Source of the DNA: Laguncularia racemosa
Lineage: Eukaryota; Streptophyta; Magnoliopsida; Myrtales; Combretaceae
Direction: 5' to 3'
Length of the DNA stretch: 64,000 nucleotides
Assembly: GCA_037954665.1 (NCBI GenBank)
Contig: JBBMOL010000305.1
Coordinates: 310,001-374,000, forward strand
Position numbers and translations under genes: made by a program. This document shows, in pieces, positions 11,737 through 23,918 of this stretch. The notes beneath the pieces were generated by a model. It saw only the letters and a program-made list of their open reading frames with translations. It was not told the origin of the DNA and did not search any database. Each line of letters starts with the position of its first letter. Positions within the stretch are counted from its first letter, which is position 1.

Positions 11737-13245
11737 GCTCTTATCTCTACTCTTAGTTCTAGATTGCTTGGTTTTGAGCACATTAAGGAATTGTATGCTG
11801 CTGATTGAGATTTTTGTGAGGAGTATGTGCATTATGAGAAGAGTGGGCATGGTAAATTTTATAAACATGAAGGATTCTTGTTTAGGGAGAGTAAACTATG
11901 CATTCCAATTTATTCTTTAAGAGAATTACTAGTGAGGGAGTCTCATGGAGGAGGTTTAATGGGACATTTTGGAGTAGCTAAAACCTTAAGGGTATTGTAG
12001 GAACACTTTTATTAGCCTCACATGAAACGAGATGTTGAGAGGATTTGTGAGCGATGTGTTACGTGTAAGCAAGCAAAATCTAGAGTCCAACCTCAAGGGC
12101 TTTATACCCCACTTCCCATTCCTCATGAGCCTTGGGTAGATATTTCCATGGATTTTGTGTTAGGATTACCCAGGTCTAGACATGGTCGAGATTCTATTTT
12201 TGTAGTCGTGGATAGATTCTCTAAAAAGGCACATTTCATTCCTTGTCACAAAACAGATGATGCTTGCAATATTGCTAATTTGTTCTTTAGGGAAGTTGTG
12301 AGATTACATGGTATGCCTAGAACAATCGTATCGGATAGAGATGCTAAGTTCTTGAGCTACTTCTGGAAGACATTATGGGCTAAGTTAGGAAATAAGTTAT
12401 TGTTCTCTACTACTTGTCATCCACGGACTGATGGTCAAACTGAGGTAGTGAATTGAACCTTATCTACTTTGTTGAGGGCTGTCATTAAAAAGAACATTAA
12501 AAGTTGGTAGGATTGTTTGCCACATGTTGAATTTACCTATAATCGTACAGTGCATTCTGCTACTAAGTTTACTCCTTGTGAAATTGTGTATGGTTTTAAT
12601 CCACTAACTCCTTTGGATTTATCACCTTTGCCTATTTCTGAGTATGTTAATCCAGATGGCAAGAAGAAAGCAGAATTTGTTAAACAGATCCATGAGAAGG
12701 CAAGGCTAAACATTGAGCGAAGAACAGAGCAGTATGTGAAACAAGCCAACAAGGGTCATCGACAAGCTGTCTTTGAACTTGGAGACTGGGTTTGGGTTCA
12801 CATGAGCAAAGAGCATTTTCCTATACAGCGTCGATCTAAACTACTTCCTAGAGGCGATGGACCATTTCAAATTCTTGAGCGCATCAATGATAATGCATAC
12901 AAGATAGATTTACCCGGCGAGTATCAAGTAAGTGCAACATTTAATGTTACTGATTTGAGTCCTTTTGATGCAGGCGATGATTTGAGGACAAATCCTTTTC
13001 AAGAGGAGGGGAATGATGAGAGCCATGATGGGAGCCAAGCCAGAAGAGGGAATGTGGATCCTCTTGAAGTGCCACTTAGACCAATCACAAGAAATCGAGT
13101 GAAACGATTCAAGGAAGCACTTAACGGGTTGATAAAGGATGTCCATGAAGTTGAAAAGGATTGGAGCAACCATGAAGCTGGAATAGATTGGAACAACCAT
13201 GGGAATGCCCTTGCTCTTGTACAAGTCATACTGGATACAGGGTGA
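11737..13245 (+). pseudogene. A1 integrase with pol tail reading into the 3' LTR
   Basis: Integrase joins the DNA copy to the chromosome. An HHCC zinc-binding domain lies at 11944-12075 (SHGGGLMGHF ... CERCVTCKQAKS). The DDE core has Asp 12151, Asp 12334 and Glu 12442, giving the DD35E spacing. The C-terminal GPF module (PRGDGPFQILERINDNAY) is near 12850. No classical chromodomain follows. The frame continues through the polypurine tract into the LTR as DPLEVPLRPITRNRVKRFK and stops at 13243. Stops at 11806, 11998, 12013, 12454 and 12508. The stops at 11998 and 12013 sit where the family has Trp; the one at 12508 replaces a Glu codon seen in A2. Confidence 0.92.
13001..13013 (+). promoter_or_regulatory. 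Polypurine tract of A1
   Basis: AAGAGGAGGGGAA immediately before the 3' LTR; the plus-strand primer site. It is simultaneously coding (pol tail). Confidence 0.9.
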
Positions 13246-13898
13246 AGAGGGCGTGTCTTTACAAGGCACGACCGTGTAGGAGTCTGGAGGTTACACAGAA
13301 TCATACACAGTCGTATACACGGTTCAAAGGCACGGCCGTGTATGTTGTCAAGATTTCCATAGAAAGATACACGACTAGAAGTACACGGTCGTGTACATTG
13401 TCAAGATTTCCACAGAATTATACATGGCCAAAGTACACGGCTGTGTATCTCTCTGACGCCGGCCTTCATGTCTTGTTTTGTTATTTTTACGCACTTATTG
13501 AAGTGATGTCGTTTTGGGCCTTTATTGTTACGAATTGTAAACCTTAATATAAAGCTCCTAAGGTTTAGAACATTTAGAATAGAGAACATACAACATTAAA
13601 GTTTGAAAAACACTTTTGAGAGAATTCCTCTCTTGGTTCTTTACAGAACTAATCTAGAACTTATCGGATTTTCTTCCATGGCATTCATCCCGACTTATCA
13701 ATCGGTCTTTCATCCCGAGTGTGGCGTTTTCATATTATACCAAGGTTCTTGTCTCGCTTATAAACAACGGGTCGCGGTTTCCACTTAAGTGTGTTTGGCA
13801 TCTTAGGTAGCGAATTCCGAACGTATTGGTATTGGGTTTCGTCACACATTGGCACGGTTCGTATCAGTTAGGAATCCGAGCAAACCGATTTCTTATCA
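13014..13898 (+). repeat. 3' LTR of A1
   Basis: 885 bp, TGATGAGAGCC to CTTATCA. TATAAAG at 13548-13554; palindromic ACACG/CGTGT array at 13266-13450. Followed directly by the GAAAG duplication. Confidence 0.95.
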
Positions 13899-13903
13899 GA
13901 AAG

Positions 13904-14638
13904 CAAAGGGGTTACTCGCTAGAATCACTCGACTCCGGCTAGGACTATGACGATCCTAAATAGGTGAGCGGGAAACTTAATGATATGCTACCATGTTGTG
14001 TTATATGTTGATTGCTATGTATGCGAAATTATTGTTTGTTGTATTTGCAATTAATTGTGATTATTGTTAAGTTGAGTTATGTAGTAAAGATGAATGATTT
14101 AGGAAAGAAGTCGTAAAGAGTATAGAAGTCATTACCTTAGCGATAGCACTTAGCACCATATTGCTAGTGCTATTACCATGAGCCTAACCCATGATTCAAA
14201 ATTGTTTTCTTTAAATCAAACCAAAATATAGAAACCTAGCTTTTCCTTCTATAGCTACTGAGTAGGTGCATAGTTGGAATAAGGTATATAGATGTCATTA
14301 GGTATACATGTCAAAGCTAGTTCCTAAATGTGTATATACTAGGCAAGCTTATTTTTCTATTATATCTATATAATACACTCATGAAAACAACCATACAAAT
14401 CATGAGTGCAACCTTGGTTTTTACAACTTAACAATCCTATTTTCTTGCCCTCTTAATTACATAAGGGAAGGTGTCTAGTAAATCATCTTTAATTAAAGAT
14501 ATGTTGTGTGCATACCTATATGTATAGATATATATATATATATTATACACAAATGTCTTGAGGACATCAAAAGGAAAATACGAGACGACCTTGCTAGCTC
14601 TCGAAAGTGTGAATAATAGAGCACTTGAGAAGTATGAT
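13904..14638. other. Flank right of A1, TE-like, unresolved
   Basis: The first ~50 bp continue the reading frame of 6901-7066. Beyond this the sequence is AT-rich, with a short TATATA run near 14527-14543, and I see no gene. Confidence 0.4.
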
Positions 14639-14860
14639 GACACAGAGATGTTAAAGATGATGATTGTAAATAAACCCCGAGTGGTTGGTTTGGAATTTTA
14701 GACAAATGACATAAAGGTGTCAGATATGGTGATTTTAAATTAACCCCAAGTATTTGGTTTGACATTTTAGACAAATGACACAGAGGTGTCAGTTATGATG
14801 ATTGTAAATCAATCCTGAGTGGTTGGTTTGACATTTAAAAGAAATGGCACAGAGAGGTAC
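14639..14860. repeat. 69-bp tandem repeat, about 3.2 copies
   Basis: Units start at 14639, 14708, 14777 and (partial) 14846, all exactly 69 bp apart. Each begins GACACAGAG or GACATAAAG and contains 'ggttggtttg' about 50 bp in. Such short tandem repeats are common in the upstream part of chromovirus LTRs, but I cannot define LTR ends here. Confidence 0.88.
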
Positions 14861-17800
14861 CAAGTTAATTTAACCTGTTCTAAGGCTAGATAAGTCTACA
14901 TTCGTGGGGTATGGGCTCAATCTTTGTTTTATGTGATAAGAAAGGGATAATCTTTGCTTATTGTGGTAAGTGTGAGATGAAATGCTTGATAGTTGCTTCA
15001 TTGACTTGAATGAGAATTGATTGTGATTGTATATGTTATTTGATCACTTTAAATCAATTAATTAAGGAAGTGGATCAGATTAAAACCCAACATGCATTTC
15101 CACGAGACATTGCATAAGATTGAAGGCCATCACTGCTACAGGATGCGCCGGAAGTGATCAAGTGGATCGCTGTTCCGCCAAGTGCGAACTAAGTGATTAG
15201 GAGATTGTCGCCCCTTGACGGTTCCAAGTCCGGTCTGTCCTTGAGGGTTTTGCTTCATTTGATGCAGAGAGGCACGAGAGCGTTCACTATTGAGTTAAAA
15301 AGATATCATAATTATCAAAGTAATAAGATAAATAAACTGGGTAATGACGTGGGAACTGACGGTGGCTTTAGAATCTCCAAACTAAGGTCAAGGGGGGTGT
15401 AAACCCTAAATCTCATGTCGATTACCGGAAGACCACGTGAGATGCTGCATTCATATGGTTTCTCATGCATAGCATATGTTTGATAACTTGATTTGAAATT
15501 GCTTGTGTGTATGTAGCATTGAAAGTGTTACCATCCCATTCACTGAGCCATAGTGTGCTCACGCCCTTACAGACTCTTTTACAAGTAGCAATTACGTAAG
15601 CTTGGGATGGGATAAGAAATGAAGTGTTGAGAGTTTTGGAAGACCAAAACAACAAAGTAAGAATTGTGAAGGATAGATTTACTTAGATGAAATGTTAGGA
15701 CCCTTATGTAAGTAGAATTTGAAATTGAGAAACATAGGGTTTATCTTATTTTACTTATTGGTAGGGGATACCGATTATTTGCAATCATGGTTGATTGCAA
15801 GATACGAGATCCATAGTTGTGTTTTATTGTCCAATTATATGTACTATGATTAGCAGTAAATGTAACTACTTACTTAGAGTCTTACAATCTCTAACTCGTA
15901 AGACAATTATCATGTAACGGGTGCACACATGCCATAATGATTTTAGTAGAGACTTCTAGACCCCCCTTTTGGGGCATGACAGTAAGTTTAACTGTAATTA
16001 GGGTAAAGATACTCTAGTCAAAATAAGGAATTAACATGCTAGAATGCCTGTAGGTCATGCTTTGTTGCAAAAATTTCTCGACTTGTGCAATTTGCTACTG
16101 TTCCATGAGTTCTATTAAGTCTTGCAAACCCTAATGTAGTTTCTTTAAAGTTCCTATAAGTGCTTGATTGAATTATAGATGGAGTTGAGCATGATTGTTG
16201 TGGTATGGGTATAAAGTGATGGATTAGAAGGGATTTAGGCATGAATTGTGATTGATGAGGGGTATAGGAAGAAGTAGGGATGGATCAAGAATGAATTTTG
16301 AGAGTAGAAGATGAGGAAAGATTGAATAGGGGAGAACATGCTTATAGACTTGACTACGCTTGTGCAAGGTATTATACAATAAGGTATATGGCTAGACCAC
16401 ATAGCTATGTATGACCGTATACTTGTACATGCCCTTAAGCACGGTCGTGTTGATTAGTGCTTGAGTACAATGGGATACATAGCGAAAGAATATAACCATG
16501 TTAGTGACTGCGTACCATAGGATGGGTCTTTTTTCTAGTTTTCTTATAATTGCTCATTTTAGCAAATATTAGTACAGTTTCTAAGACTTAATGTGAATGC
16601 ATTTACATCTTATTCAAGTATTAGTCATGGTTTGAAATAAGAATTGGTATAATCTAATCATTGAGATATGTGATACCTCAATTATTGCGTATATGTGATA
16701 AACTAGTGACATGAATGAATCTAATACTTATTTAGCCAATAATAAATGATGTGGTATTTATGTGTGGCTTAGCCTAGGGACTAAAGGTGATAGATCCCTA
16801 TAAAGCATCCCTAGTATGTAATGTTATCCATAATAGATTCATGTACCAAAATGATCTAAGGTAGATCTAGGGATGTTGGGGTTGGTGATGGTAGTTCCTA
16901 ATACCATTTAGAAGGATTAGTGGAGCCAGTTACCAACATAGTATATATATATATAAGCATCAAATATGTGTGAATGAAGTCTTGAATACTCTATTGATGA
17001 CTGTGGTAGCATTAAATAAGTTAACAAAGCAATTGATTGATTTCCTTGTCTGCATTACTTACATGTGAGTTTGCTTACAAGTTCATGCGTTTATATGTGT
17101 GGTATTACATACTAGACTTAGGCTCACCCTTTTACTTTTTTTTAGTTATAGGTAGTTATAATGAATTTGTTGCTTACAATGAATATAAAGATACATATTA
17201 TTACTGTTAGGATAAAGAGAGTGGTGAGAGTTATTATTATTATGAGGATGATCACTAGGATATCATTAGTGGGAGTTTTTAGTAGATGTCATTAATTATA
17301 TTTACATGGAGATGAGACTCTAGATGTTTTATGCTAGTGTATTATGTTCTTCTATTGTGGGACTCAATTCATAGTTCTTTTCCTTATTACACTTGTGGTT
17401 AGAATGACTCACTTGAGAGTCATTCAATACTGTATATGGAGTATGCTAATGTTATTTGATTTTCATCACAAGGTTAGCTATCAATGAGAGCACCAAATGT
17501 TACAACCCAAGTGTAAATGAAGAGTTCAACTTAAAAGACTAATCTAATAGGTGGGAGAACTCCTTAGACTTAAATACTACACTTATTCATTACTACTATC
17601 TCATGAGAGATTGTAACACTATCTTATTTCAATAAAAGTTTCATTTTGGAAATAAGAAATAATACACTTCTTGTACGCATTTTCTCTTTATAATTTTAAT
17701 CACTAACAATACATGTTTTGCTCTAACTAAAATTTTCATTCTTCTATATCTTTTCATATAATTTTTCTTATGGAAAATAATTGTTTGGAAGCTAGTGAAT

Positions 17801-18269
17801 TTAGTCATTATCATTATCCTATTAAATGCAATTTTTCAATCTTTTAGCATTTTATCCTTAATGTACAAGACAAAAGTGGCCTTGTTTTTGTTTTAAGTAG
17901 AAGGGAATCAAATATTAATATAAAGGAACTCAAACCAATCATCAAATCACATGGTATTACAAAACATTTGCTTAATTTGAAAACGATTCATATCGATGGA
18001 TTGTATTTAGGCATTTAGATTAATTATTAGTCCATAAATCTTATCTTATGTAATTTGCTATGCATTGAGTAATTTTCAACTTAGAGTTGAGTCATTGACA
18101 ATAATGTCCTCAAATATCATAGGAATGGCTAGTATAAAGCAACATAATATACTAATTATGACGTAATTGTCCATCAACGGCACATATAATACTATTCAAC
18201 TGATTGCATGATGTCTTATTCTAAATTCTAATTCAAATAAGTGTATATATAAATTAGGAAAAGACAAAA
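14861..18269. other. Decayed TE-derived DNA without a callable gene
   Basis: 3.4 kb of AT-rich sequence. Hints of LTR origin: degenerate ACGGTCGTGT words at 16380-16460, similar to those in LTRs elsewhere here, and a 'ttttggggcatgacag' block near 15970. No open frame of substance. I could not pair any LTR ends or target duplications. Confidence 0.45.
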
Positions 18270-19353
18270 GAAAGGCCCAAAATATTTTATATGACATTAG
18301 GTAAGGGGAATTGATCTGTCAGTGCATGTTATATTGTTATGACCTGTTTTCCTACATAAGAAGTAGGTATCCTCTAGCCACTTACACTCACTTTGTAGGC
18401 TAAATCATCTAGTGCATTTATGAACAAGTCCTATCAAGGAAGTTATAACCTAAGAGGAGGAGTTAAAATGGCCACGGGTCTAGCATAGAAAATCTAAAGC
18501 TTCTTACCCTTCTCTTATATAACATTACCTTAAGTAGGTCTCTTTCCCAATACAGCTCATGTCCCTGACTTCTCATCTCATCAGTTGTCTTATGACTTTA
18601 GTCCATAAACTATGCCATATTCACCACTTTAGAGTTTGTGTTCAACTAAAATGACCCCACTTCATGATGTAGGGTAGGTTCAAAACCTAACAAGAAATTA
18701 TGTGCCCTTAACCCCTCATCCACTTTGAAAGCTATTAGAAAGAACTTCAGTAAGTGGCTCAACTTCACCTCATATTCTTCGACTGATCTATTCCCCTAAT
18801 GACAACTGTAGCATGCTGCATCTATCTTGTCTCATTTGCTACTCGGGGAGTATTGATCATAAAACAACATCCTGGACTTCTCCTAAGTAATGAGTCCTAC
18901 AGTTAGTCTTGGCATCATAGATCACCACTTTAAAGTAATACCTTTCGGAAGGTATACAACATAGTACACCTTCTTCTCTTCCAAAACTCTAAACATTGCA
19001 AAAGCTTTATCTAATTCTTCAACCCATTACTCAGCATCCAATGGGTCATTCACCTTTAGCTTAAAATCTCTTACTGATCATACAAATCGATCCAAACCAA
19101 TAGGCTCAACAAGCTAACCACTAACCTCCTCCACCATCTACCCTTACTTACCACTTAACATCTATAATTCATGTATCTACTATAACTACTATGCCACTAC
19201 TTCCACTAAGGTATTGACTGCCTTTCGCAACTATGTAGTGTGGTCTTCATTCAACTCTTAGCTATGCTAAGGTGTTCTAGGTGGAAATCTATTATCAGGT
19301 ACATCGCCTCTAGCACCAAATGTTAAACTTTGCCTAGAAATTCTCCTAGGCAT
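18270..19353 (-). pseudogene. Chromovirus-type gag relic (J)
   Basis: The minus strand starts at ATG 19353 (MPRRISRQSLTFGARGD) and reads, with many stops, a Retrotrans_gag domain: DFKLKVNDPLDAE, WVEELDKAFAMF, EEKKVYYVVYL, then ITxEKSRMLFYDQYSPSS, QGNRSVEEYEVKLSHLLKF and VDEGLRAHNFLLGFEPTL. A degenerate zinc knuckle (about YVGKQVI...) follows near 18300. This is the gag pattern of chromodomain-bearing gypsy elements. It lies left of a chromovirus 3' LTR region (35829-36212, continuous with 21204 before F1 inserted), an order that suggests tandem copies sharing an LTR. Heavily decayed and clearly older than A1. Confidence 0.7.
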
Positions 19354-21204
19354 TGTACAAGAAGACATTCACAAGATAAAGAAGACATATTAAAATAGAC
19401 GTTTTGTAGAGATATTGAATATCTAAAAGTAATATAGGAAGATTAATACGATAAAATTATATATCAATAGCATCACCTCCATTTACTACCCACTATCTTT
19501 ATTCCTTATTTTCCTAAAGATTTCATTCCTAGATAATCTAAGGATTAATAAACCTAAGCTTTGAGACCACTTAATCTATAATGCCTTAGAACCTGGGTCA
19601 TATATAACCTACCACATGTTATCATTAAGTGAAGATAAGTAAAGACTCAAAATTTACTAAAACATTACACACTTATAAAATCATTATGACATCATAAATA
19701 GAATCTCTACATACATTTATGAGTGACTCTATAGAGTCTCACTCATCATTCGCAAATGAATGTGAAACTATAAAGATCACACTAACCATGAAGGTCAAAC
19801 TGGAGTCTACCTTATATAACTAATCATAGTGGAAGCACACTAGAACAAAGATATAACTAGAGTCTCACACTTAATGTAACTAATACATTGACACAAGAAT
19901 TATCCTTCTTCAAGCCTTTTAATCACTCATCGAAGTACACATACTTTATGTCCTCCCCAATGTCCTGACTTATGTCTACTAATGTCTTGTTATATACTAT
20001 TGCCTCATCAAGTCAACCAACAACTGAAAAAGAGTCCCATAAGGGGTGAGTTAAAGCCCAATACAATGTATACCAACAACCACACACGCAAGCTATGTAG
20101 AAACATAAGCATAGGCAAAATGTAACTGGAATATCCAAGCATATATTTGTTATCTTTCAATGAAACCATTCAAACCATATATCTCTAGGGTAACACAGGA
20201 CCTTATATACACACAAATATATATACACATAATATACGCATACAACCTTGAGTACTCCCCAACATCCATGAATCTATGAGTCCATGAGTCTAGAAACCCT
20301 AAATCTATTTGGATCATTTTGATGCATGACTCCATTAAGGACATTGTCACACATCAATCATTGAGGTGCCACCCCTAACATCATTGATACTCCTGGTTCC
20401 TCAAGCCAAGCAAGCACAAGTAGCAATTACTTAATTCTTAAATATAATTTAAATCCATTTATGAATCTAGCCTAACACTCACAATTAGCAAACATAGTAT
20501 AAACCTAATTGAAAGAACAAGCTCTTCACAATTCTTTAATCTCTGAATCCCCAAACCTAGCTAAATTTATAAACATATAAGCCTAAGGATTCAATAACAA
20601 GTAATTTAATCAATTTTTTGGCATTTAAATAGATTAAGAGAGGCTAGAGATCAACATTAGGTAGAGAATCTTACTTTAGAAGGACACAAGTTCAATATGG
20701 CCTAGTATATGGGTATGTTCATGTCTATACATTGGGCATGCTAAATGAGTAGAGGGATATAGGTAGGAACATAGCTATATATCTTGCTTGTGTACCCCAC
20801 TATACACTTTTTAATGTTTTTTACATGTCTATGTAAAACCCCCAATTGGTTGTGCACTTGAAGTACATAAGTGCAACACGGTTGTGTTGTGCCCATGTAC
20901 TTTCAGAATCTCTTCACAATTTTGAAAATTGTAGCTTTTCTCAAAATACCCAATCCCCTAATCATGATTATCCTCCAATCCATCTAACCTTTGAATTTTT
21001 TTTATAATCCTAATCTTAATTCACAACAATGGTACTTTAATTTCATTCAAATTACACTAGTTTTAGACAACTTACCTGAAATTATCATCCTTTGAACGAT
21101 CTCCCAAATTCTATAAGAAGTCACCAATCTGATACAAACGTTTTTTTACAGTGATTTAATAGGTATATAGGACTTCACAAAATTTAGTATCATTTACAAA
21201 TAAC
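19354..21204 (-). other. Probable chromovirus LTR/leader, unresolved
   Basis: Before F1 inserted, this stretch was contiguous with 35829 onwards, the 3' LTR of the chromodomain element read on the minus strand. It contains ACACGGTTGTGTTG-type palindromic words at 20870-20890. No primer-binding site could be placed with confidence. Confidence 0.4.
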
Positions 21205-21882
21205 TCACCCGCTAGGAATCAAAATTCTACAAGACCTATCATTAAGGCAAGAGCCAAATGGTTCCAAAATTTGGCAATGAGGGTCCTCTTTGAACAATCC
21301 GACCCCAAAAATATTTGTTTAGTAACTTCTTTTCTATTACATATTTGTTGTGCTTTCCAGCAGGTACACTTATCGGTTTTTATAGGACGATGGATAAACT
21401 CGCTAAAGCTCAGTTTGTAGGTTATTCATGGACCTACATAAGTCAAAGAAGAACCAGTCCATAATATGTTCAATTGAAGTGAAGAACCGGCCACTTGAAG
21501 ATCATTTGTACTTGTAATTTGTTGATTCAAAATCGGTCACTTGTTGATTATATTTGTAATTTGTGCTTTTGGGAATTGGCCACTTAAGTGGCATCTTTGT
21601 AATTGTTGGTGTATTTTTACCCTAATAGGAGCAAATATAAATAATTGCTAACTAGGGTTTTTAGGAAGCTTTTGACATTTTTTGAAAAATACACTTTGTT
21701 ACCATGAGAGACATCCTCTTGCATGCATTTACTCTTATCAATTTCTTTAAAAATTATGGCGAGTTTGGCTTAAGGATATTGTGAGTCATACCAATCATTC
21801 TTCAATTATTTCCAATTATTGCTAGTGTGTCATATCTAGTGTGTAATTGGAATTATTTGTTTATTCTTTTCCTTTATCACGC

Positions 21883-23763
21883 TGATAGGAATCAGATTCC
21901 CACATGACCTATCGCTAGAGCCCAAGCTAAGGGCTTACAAAACTTGGTGTTGAGAATCCTTCATGAGCAACCTAATCCTGAGGAAGCTAACTTAATTTCT
22001 TCATTCTCATCATATAATTGTTATGCATTCCAACAGGTACATTTATCAGTCCTACAGAGTGCCAAATTACCTACACTTTAGAGTGAGTCGAGAACCTCAT
22101 TAGGGCACATAACTAATGACTTTGAAGAACCAGCATCACAAAGACTAATTTTTATATATTTGTCATTTACTTGGATTATTTAGGTGTAAGATTTTAGGAA
22201 ACTTTCATTTGCTTCTAATTGTATTTTTAGGACTGGCTACCTTGAAGTGGCATAGTTGTAATTTTATGGACTTTTTAACCCTAAAGAGAGCAAGTATAAA
22301 TACTTGCTTAAGTAGGGTTTTGGAGGACTTTTGCTAAATTTTTAGAAATAGAACAAACACTTCACATGTTGAGGGTTAGGGTTTCCTAATTCCGCAATTG
22401 CTCTTATCAATTTCAAAATCTCAAATTTGAGATTATGGCGAGTGATGGGAATCAGCTAACATCAAAGGATCAAGAGCTAAAGTTTAATGACCCGTTATAT
22501 GATATGGGGGGACCGATGACTAGAGCTCGAGCCAAACGAGTCAAGGAAGCATTGAACGGATTGATCCAAGAGATTCATGAGAGGGAAGCTGTTCAAGAAA
22601 GTCTTAAGGAGCACCACAAGTTTATCAACACTCTATATCAAGATGTCCATTCAAGCTACTCGGATTTAGAAGCTTCAGAATAGGAGAATTGGTGGAACTA
22701 GAATTTACGCCGCCGGCCTTTAACCGGCCTTAAGCCGGCCTAGGAATTATGCTACCAGACTTTGAACCGTCCTTTCTTATATTACGCAAATCCGACAGTT
22801 AAGATTTGTTTTAGGTTATTTTTTTTATTTTATTTTGTGACACCTTGAGATTGTATATAAACCAGAGAAAGGGGATTATTTTTCATATATGAATTTTGAT
22901 AAAATTATTGAGAGTTCTCTCTTTTGTTCTTTGTGAACAACTCCTTTGAATTTTCTTCAATCTAATGCTTGGGGAAAATCGCTTAGATAACATAGGTTTC
23001 AATCAACAGGTGTGATTGGGGTCTCATTCCATTCAATTGCTTGTTCGAGACGGTCCTTGGGTATTCGATTCAATTCGATCGTTGGGTTCTAGATTTAATA
23101 TATCTAGGGTTCACATCAGCGAGTGGCTTCAAGGTGAATTTGTGAGTAATATCAAGTTCCCTTTGTTGTAATTTCCTTTTCATCACTAGTGAGTTGTATC
23201 TAGGGCTGAATTGGATGTTTTCTTGGTCGGATTAGATTAAATTTGTAATCATTTTTATGTTGTTATAATTGATTGGTTTTAGCCTTTAGTTTTAATCATC
23301 AATTTCACTTCCTTTGAACCATGGATCAACTTTGTTGGGAAAGTGGATCTCGGATTAGTTCTTACTATTCTTGTGTGTAATTCATGTGGCATTTCAATTG
23401 TGTTTAGTGATTTTTTGAGGATTTTATCATTGTAGATTGTATCATTGAAAGTTATAGCATTCAGATTCCATTTTACTCCACTAGGGTTTACGCAATTCTT
23501 GGAATTTTAAGCCGAGATTCGATTAGTCCATTGAGGATTATAATTTGTTCCAAATACATGTGCTAAACCCCCTTTTAGGTACATCATCTTTTGGTATTAG
23601 AGCAATCAAATTTGGATACTTAGGATTGATCACATCCTCATTTGAAGAATTGGTTTACAATAATTGAGAATTGATGCCATTTAAATGACTAGGTTGATTG
23701 ACATTGTATGATTGTCTTTCAACTTGGTTTTGCATGTACTTAAACTTGGTTTTAGGCACATCA
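21883..23763 (+). mobile_element. Collapsed gypsy element G in the F1 LTR
   Basis: Flanked by CACGC (21878-21882) and CACAC (23764-23768), a target duplication with one CpG-type change. It holds an LTR (21883-23586, about 1023 bp without H), a primer-binding site at 23592-23603 (TGGTATTAGAGC, one change from the tRNA-iMet complement), about 110 bp of leader, and a short terminal piece ending TTTTAGGCACATCA that matches the LTR end TTTTAGGTACATCA. All coding sequence and most of the 3' LTR are gone. The LTR start carries a pol-tail remnant (PIARAQAKGLQNLVLRIL) and TATAAATA is at 22295-22302. Confidence 0.78.
22443..23118 (+). repeat. Solo LTR H
   Basis: 676 bp, TGATGGGAATC to CACATCA, flanked by perfect 5-bp duplications GCGAG (22438-22442 and 23119-23123). 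Removing it restores a G LTR sequence matching the F LTR ('atggcgag' then 'tggctt..aagg'). It carries a pol tail GGPMTRARAKRVKEALNGL in an 82-codon open frame (22435-22683), a GGCCGGC-type palindrome cluster at 22712-22745 and a TATATAAA box at 22854-22861. A classic product of LTR-LTR recombination. Confidence 0.92.
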
Positions 23764-23918
23764 CACACCATTTAGGGTTCCTATAAATTAGGGATTCATG
23801 CCATTTTGGATTGCTATTGTTTAATTGATTCTTCAATTGAATTGTGAAAGCATATTTAGAATCAAGCCTTTTGTTCTTGAACTTGCCGTGTAGAGAAAGG
23901 GAATTAGGAGGTGTGTTT

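Larger units (their letters stand above)
7067..13898 (+). mobile_element. Complete Ty3/gypsy element A1
   Basis: 6832-bp element bounded by the 5-bp target duplication GAAAG (7062-7066 and 13899-13903). Order: 5' LTR, primer-binding site, gag, protease, RT, RNase H, integrase, polypurine tract, 3' LTR. The polyprotein stays in one frame from 8398 to its stop at 13243-13245, inside the 3' LTR, with 14 in-frame stops and no frameshift, so it is dead but recently ordered. Domain order RT-RH-IN and the initiator tRNA-Met primer place it in Ty3/gypsy chromoviruses. The pol tail overlapping the LTR and the lack of a classical chromodomain suggest the CRM-like branch (tentative). LTR divergence by eye is about 5%. 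Confidence 0.95.
21210..23880 (+). repeat. 5' LTR of F1 (split by G)
   Basis: Segments 21210-21882 and 23769-about 23877, separated by G. It matches 35070-35800. TATAAATA at 21636-21643; the palindromic block GGCCACTTAAGTGGC lies upstream near 21577-21591. Confidence 0.82.

Noticed and set aside
15193..15655. Short frames in a less AT-rich stretch
   Set aside because: No conserved domain and no splice or frame continuity; likely LTR-derived.
17490..17520. Candidate LTR end plus primer site on the minus strand (TTTGGTGCTCTCATTG)
   Set aside because: A similar string at 19314 lies inside the gag relic's coding start, so the resemblance is not diagnostic; no LTR could be paired.
20150..20350. 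66-codon minus-strand frame
   Set aside because: No resemblance to any family, isolated in decayed LTR-like DNA, length expected by chance.
21126..21140. Degenerate minus-strand primer site (TTTGTATCAGATT) for the chromovirus LTR
   Set aside because: Would give an LTR of about 450 bp without a CA end; too weak to call.
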